Shown one piece after another: positions 4,951-8,005 of a DNA stretch of 8,005 bases. Numbering within the stretch: position 1 is the stretch's first letter; every line of letters starts with the position of its first letter. This DNA is from Rhizobiaceae bacterium (GTDB lineage Bacteria; Pseudomonadota; Alphaproteobacteria; Rhizobiales; Rhizobiaceae). A program made the translations under genes and the position numbers. The notes beneath the pieces are model-generated. The model was not told where the DNA came from. It saw only the letters and a list, made by a program, of their open reading frames with translations, and ran no database searches. The stretch lies in NCBI GenBank assembly GCA_028865845.1, contig JAGWJK010000158.1, forward strand, positions 1 through 8,005, written 5' to 3'.

Positions 4951-6945
4951 ATGTCAGGCACCAAGATCCTCTGGGGCCAAATCCTCACGGTGTTTGCCGT
5001 CGTCCTCTTGATGACTTGGGCGGCGACGCAATGGACCGCCTACCGCCTCGGCTTCCAGGCCCAGCTAGGGCCACCCTGGTTCATGATCGGCCACTGGCCC
5101 ATCTACCATCCCTGGTCCTTCTTCGCGTGGTGGTACTTCTATGACGCCTACGCCCCGCCGATCTTTGTCGAGGGGGCATACATCGCTGCCTCCGGCGGGT
5201 TCATCTCAATCGCCGTCGCGATCGGCATGTCCGTGTGGCGTGCCCGAGAAGCGAAGAACGCCGAGACCTTCGGCTCGGCGCGCTGGGCGCACGCCGATGA
5301 AGTGCGCGCCGCCGGCCTCCTCGGTGAGGATGGCGTAGTCCTCGGCAAATACGATCGTGCCTATCTCAGGCACGATGGCCCAGAGCATGTGCTGTGCTTT
5401 GCACCCACGCGATCGGGCAAGGGCGTCGGCCTGGTCGTGCCGTCGCTGCTGACATGGCCGGGCAGCGCTATCGTCCACGACATCAAGGGCGAGAACTGGA
5501 CGCTGACCGCGGGCTTCCGCGCGCGCCACGGGCGAGTGCTGCTGTTCGATCCGACCAATGCAAAGTCGGCGGCCTATAATCCGCTGCTCGAGGTCCGCCG
5601 CGGCGAGTGGGAAGTCAGGGACGTTCAGAACATCGCCGACATCCTGGTCGATCCGGAAGGCAGCCTTGAGAAGCGAAACCACTGGGAAAAAACCAGTCAC
5701 GCGTTGCTAGTCGGCGCCATCCTTCATGTGCTGTACGCGGAGGAGGACAAGACGCTCGCCGGCGTCGCAGCCTTCCTGTCCGACCCGAAGCGGCCAATTG
5801 AATCCACCCTGGCGGCAATGATGAAGACCGCCCATCTCGGCGCGGCTGGGCCTCATCCGGTGATCGCATCGGCCGCGCGTGAGCTGCTCAACAAATCCGA
5901 CAACGAGCGCTCCGGCGTGCTCTCCACCGCCATGTCGTTCCTCGGCCTCTATCGCGACCCCGTCGTCGCCGAGGTCACGCGCCGCTGCGACTGGCGTATC
6001 GCCGACATCGTCGGGGGCCGTCAGCCGACCAGCCTCTATCTCGTCGTGCCACCGTCCGACATTGCGAGGACCAAGCCGCTCATCCGCCTTATCCTCAACC
6101 AGATTGGCCGGCGCTTGACCGAGGATCTCAAAGCCAAAGGCAACCGACACCGGCTGCTCCTCATGCTCGACGAGTTTCCCGCGCTCGGTCGGCTCGACTT
6201 CTTCGAGTCGGCACTCGCGTTCATGGCCGGCTATGGCTTGAAAAGTTTCCTGATCGCGCAATCGCTGAACCAGATCGAGAAAGCCTACGGACCGAACAAC
6301 TCGATCCTCGACAACTGCCACGTCCGCGTCAGCTTCGCCACGAACGACGAACGCACCGCCAAACGCGTTTCCGACGCCCTCGGCACTGCAACCGAGATGC
6401 GCGCCATGCGCAACTACGCGGGCCACCGGCTATCGCCATGGCTCGGGCACCTGATGGTGTCACGCTCGGAAACCGCACGACCCCTGCTCACACCCGGCGA
6501 GATCATGCAGCTCCCACCAGCCGACGAGATCGTCATGGTCGCTGGTACCGCACCGATCCGGGCCAAAAAAGCCCGCTACTTCGAAGATCAGCGTTTCAAG
6601 GAAAGGATCGTGCCGCCGCCGGTGATCACCAGACCAACCCAGGCTCGCGCCGACGACTGGAGCCGCTTGCCGATCCCGGCGCGACCCTTGGCGACGACCC
6701 CGGACGGAGCGACCGTAATCGCCGAGGCCGGCGGCGAGGATCCCACCGGATCGGAGCGGCGCCATCAGCCAGAGCTTGCCCGCGCTGTTCCAATTGAGAA
6801 GAAGGCGCCCATCGAGAACGAGTTCGACGCCGCCTTCGACGACGATGATGCCGACGACGCAGCACGCATCGGCCGCGCCAACCAGATCATGCAGGGCGTT
6901 GCCCGTCAGGTCTCGCTCGACCCGAATGATGGCATGGATCTGTGA
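4951..6945 (+). CDS. traG: TraG/VirD4 type IV coupling protein
   Basis: This 664-residue inner-membrane ATPase recruits the relaxase-DNA complex and drives it into the secretion channel. Two membrane segments (about 8-27 and 76-95) flank a Trp/Tyr-rich periplasmic loop, the usual VirD4 N-terminal anchor. The cytosolic domain carries FGSARWA (107-113), Walker A APTRSGKGVG (151-160) with Lys157, the VirD4-type HDIKGENW segment (176-183), FDPTNAKSAAYNPL, Walker B LLLMLDEFPALG (402-413), and FLIAQSLNQIEKAYG (433-447) with the conserved Gln. Length fits the family. The C-terminus (about 560-664) is variable, with an acidic cluster (DAAFDDDDADDAA, 626-638). Acidic tails of VirD4-like proteins can contact relaxosome proteins or substrates. 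The gene is 28 bases after the relaxase and 7 bases before the CopG-like gene, so it is clearly in the same operon. Confidence 0.96.
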   Translation: MSGTKILWGQILTVFAVVLLMTWAATQWTAYRLGFQAQLGPPWFMIGHWPIYHPWSFFAWWYFYDAYAPPIFVEGAYIAASGGFISIAVAIGMSVWRAREAKNAETFGSARWAHADEVRAAGLLGEDGVVLGKYDRAYLRHDGPEHVLCFAPTRSGKGVGLVVPSLLTWPGSAIVHDIKGENWTLTAGFRARHGRVLLFDPTNAKSAAYNPLLEVRRGEWEVRDVQNIADILVDPEGSLEKRNHWEKTSHALLVGAILHVLYAEEDKTLAGVAAFLSDPKRPIESTLAAMMKTAHLGAAGPHPVIASAARELLNKSDNERSGVLSTAMSFLGLYRDPVVAEVTRRCDWRIADIVGGRQPTSLYLVVPPSDIARTKPLIRLILNQIGRRLTEDLKAKGNRHRLLLMLDEFPALGRLDFFESALAFMAGYGLKSFLIAQSLNQIEKAYGPNNSILDNCHVRVSFATNDERTAKRVSDALGTATEMRAMRNYAGHRLSPWLGHLMVSRSETARPLLTPGEIMQLPPADEIVMVAGTAPIRAKKARYFEDQRFKERIVPPPVITRPTQARADDWSRLPIPARPLATTPDGATVIAEAGGEDPTGSERRHQPELARAVPIEKKAPIENEFDAAFDDDDADDAARIGRANQIMQGVARQVSLDPNDGMDL

Positions 6946-6952
6946 GGCGCCG

Positions 6953-7387
6953 ATGACCAAGCCGCCGAAGAAACAGCGCCTGTCCGTTTATCTCGAACCC
7001 GAGGTGATGAGAGCGCTCGCCGCTCACGCTGATCGACGAGAACAGTCCCGCTCGTTAGTTGCCGAAGCCGCCATAGCGTCCTTCCTTTCGCCAGATGCCG
7101 CCGAGCGCCAGGAAGCCGCAACCACGAAGCGCCTCGACCAGCTCGACCGTCGTATGACGCGCATGGAGCGCGACCTGAGCATCTCGGTCGAGATGCTGGC
7201 TGTATTCGTGCGCTTCTGGCTCACCACCAACCCGCCTCTTCCCGAACCGGCACAGGCGGCCGCACGGGCCCAAGCGGGTGAGCGCTATGACGCATTCGTC
7301 AGCGCGCTTGGACGCCGACTCGCGAAGGGACCGAAACTCCGGCAGGAGATTTCAGAGGACATCGAACCCACGCGCGACGCGCAATAA
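6953..7387 (+). CDS. CopG-like ribbon-helix-helix protein between traG and trbB
   Basis: This 144-residue protein has an N-terminal ribbon-helix-helix domain: a basic lead MTKPPKKQ, strand RLSVYLEP, then helices PEVMRALAAHADRREQ and SRSLVAEAAIASFLS (to about residue 46). A long helical, probably coiled-coil stretch follows (about 50-85, ending MERDLSISVEMLAVFVRFWL with a hydrophobic patch), then an Ala-rich linker and charged tail. RHH proteins in this slot are conserved in Trb-type clusters and are usually annotated as CopG-family regulators. It may repress the trb operon, or help TraG and the relaxase at oriT. ATG 6953 is chosen because the protein starts right at the RHH domain and a GAGG lies at 6944-6947. 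The in-frame ATG at 6776 would add 59 residues of traG shadow sequence. Confidence 0.87.
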   Translation: MTKPPKKQRLSVYLEPEVMRALAAHADRREQSRSLVAEAAIASFLSPDAAERQEAATTKRLDQLDRRMTRMERDLSISVEMLAVFVRFWLTTNPPLPEPAQAAARAQAGERYDAFVSALGRRLAKGPKLRQEISEDIEPTRDAQ

Positions 7388-7556
7388 GCAGAGATTGCGG
7401 CAACTCAAGTATCCGGCCGCTCCGCCGATTACCTGTCTTTGCACGCCAGACCACTACTACTCCCCAAAGACTGTTGCCCGCAGTCAATTTCCAGTCCTCT
7501 TAATCATCCCCGATCCAGGGACGGCCTGACGCGGTCCCGCAAAGAACGGGGACAAC
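7388..7556. other. Intergenic gap before trbB, lower GC
   Basis: These 169 bases have visibly more A/T than the flanking genes and no plausible reading frame. The 3' part can form nested stems: CCCCG (7508-7512) with CGGGG (7547-7551), and GGGAC (7518-7522) with GTCCC (7534-7538). The outer arm covers the purine-rich sequence just before the trbB GTG. I see no T-run terminator and no clear promoter, although a gap this size could hold a separate promoter for the trb operon. Confidence 0.5.
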
Positions 7557-8005
7557 GTGGCCGTCTCTGCCGAGAAATCTGAGGCGATACTTCGCGGAGC
7601 CCGCATGCTGCGGACCGCCCTCGGCCCCGCCATCGCCCGGTTCCTGGGAGACGCCAGCGTAGTCGAGGTGATGCTCAACCCCGACGGCCGTCTCTGGGTC
7701 GACCGGCTATCCGAAGGTCTATCCGACACGGGCGAGCGGCTCACAGCGGCCGATGGCGAGCGGATCGTCCGCCTGGTCGCGCACCACGTCGGCGCCGAGG
7801 TCCATGCCGGCAACCCCCGCGTTTCGGCCGAGCTGCCGGAAACGGGAGAGCGGTTTGAGGGCCTGCTGCCGCCCGTGGTGGCCGCCCCGGCCTTCGCGAT
7901 CCGTAAGCCCGCCGTCGCCGTCTTCACCCTGCAGGACTATGCTGCGGCCGGAATCATGTCGGCCGGTCAAGCTGAGGTGCTTCGTCAGGCAGTCGCCGAG
8001 AGACG
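7557..8005 (+). CDS. trbB: TrbB, conjugal transfer ATPase, 3' truncated by window edge
   Basis: This is the first 149 residues of TrbB, the VirB11-like hexameric ATPase that powers pilus assembly and substrate handling at the inner face of the Trb channel. Matching stretches are [23 protein letters not shown] (8-30), [54 protein letters not shown] and [16 protein letters not shown], which form the N-terminal domain of the family. Walker A and B lie beyond the right edge (relatives are about 320 residues). GTG 7557 is preferred because the conserved N-terminal residues begin just after it and ACGGGGA lies upstream. In-frame ATG 7605 would cut into the conserved domain. The frame is open to the window end. 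The rest of the trb operon (trbC, D, E, J, L, F, G, I) is expected to follow. Confidence 0.92.
   Translation, partial: MAVSAEKSEAILRGARMLRTALGPAIARFLGDASVVEVMLNPDGRLWVDRLSEGLSDTGERLTAADGERIVRLVAHHVGAEVHAGNPRVSAELPETGERFEGLLPPVVAAPAFAIRKPAVAVFTLQDYAAAGIMSAGQAEVLRQAVAER

Noticed and set aside
5707..6426. Long minus-strand open frame (239 codons) opposite traG
   Set aside because: It is an antisense shadow of a strongly recognised gene. The translation shows no family features, and GC-rich coding DNA commonly leaves the opposite strand open.
7278..7529. Plus-strand open frame of 83 codons spanning the end of the CopG-like gene and the gap
   Set aside because: It overlaps a well-supported gene, has no domain, and has no ribosome binding site. 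The trbB frame is open only after its stop.
7484..7927. Minus-strand open frame of 147 codons opposite trbB
   Set aside because: The sense strand carries a clear TrbB N-terminal domain; the antisense product is low-complexity and Ser/Arg/Ala-rich.
1..8005. CRISPR array, tRNA or rRNA genes, insertion sequence, LuxR-type tra box
   Set aside because: I looked for regular spaced repeats, tRNA-like cloverleaf sequences, transposase frames and a TraR-box 18-mer palindrome, and found none.

Overview
This window is a GC-rich, almost fully coding, single-strand (+) gene cluster. The codon bias is strongly G/C at third positions. The gene order is typical of integrative and conjugative elements (ICEs) and large plasmids of Alphaproteobacteria (Hyphomicrobiales or Sphingomonadales type): parA, small ribbon-helix-helix protein, DUF2840, traF, DUF736, lytic transglycosylase, relaxase (rlxS type, DUF3363), traG, CopG-like protein, trbB. 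I recognise this order from memory of Tn4371-like and Mesorhizobium symbiosis-island elements; I ran no database search. No integrase, attachment site or replication gene lies in the window, so ICE versus plasmid cannot be decided here.

Layout. Positions 3-482 hold the C-terminal part of a ParA ATPase cut by the window edge. Three ATGA overlaps (479, 730, 1248) chain parA, the RHH gene, the DUF2840 gene and traF, which looks like one translationally coupled operon. It continues through DUF736 (1829) and a GTG-started exported lytic transglycosylase (2168-2941), each with a strong Shine-Dalgarno sequence. Positions 2942-3185 are a non-coding gap packed with inverted repeats. On the minus strand it carries an ATCCTG|CC sequence matching the nick site of IncP/VirD2-type origins of transfer, so I call it the probable oriT. 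Relaxase (3186-4922), coupling protein TraG (4951-6945) and a CopG-like protein (6953-7387) follow. After a 169-base gap of lower GC, trbB begins at GTG 7557 and runs off the window.

How the parts fit together. The relaxase would nick oriT and stay covalently attached to the strand. The hexameric ATPase TraG would pass the complex to a Trb (MPF-T) type IV secretion channel, of which TrbB is the first encoded part. TraF is the serine protease that matures the pilin (TrbC, expected downstream). The lytic transglycosylase opens the peptidoglycan. ParA plus the RHH protein probably help keep the excised circle or plasmid. With nic on the minus strand, the parA-side genes would enter the recipient first and the relaxase/traG/trb genes last. 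I see no unknown protein system. The most informative unannotated structure is the oriT region, with its repeated TGTGCG motifs.
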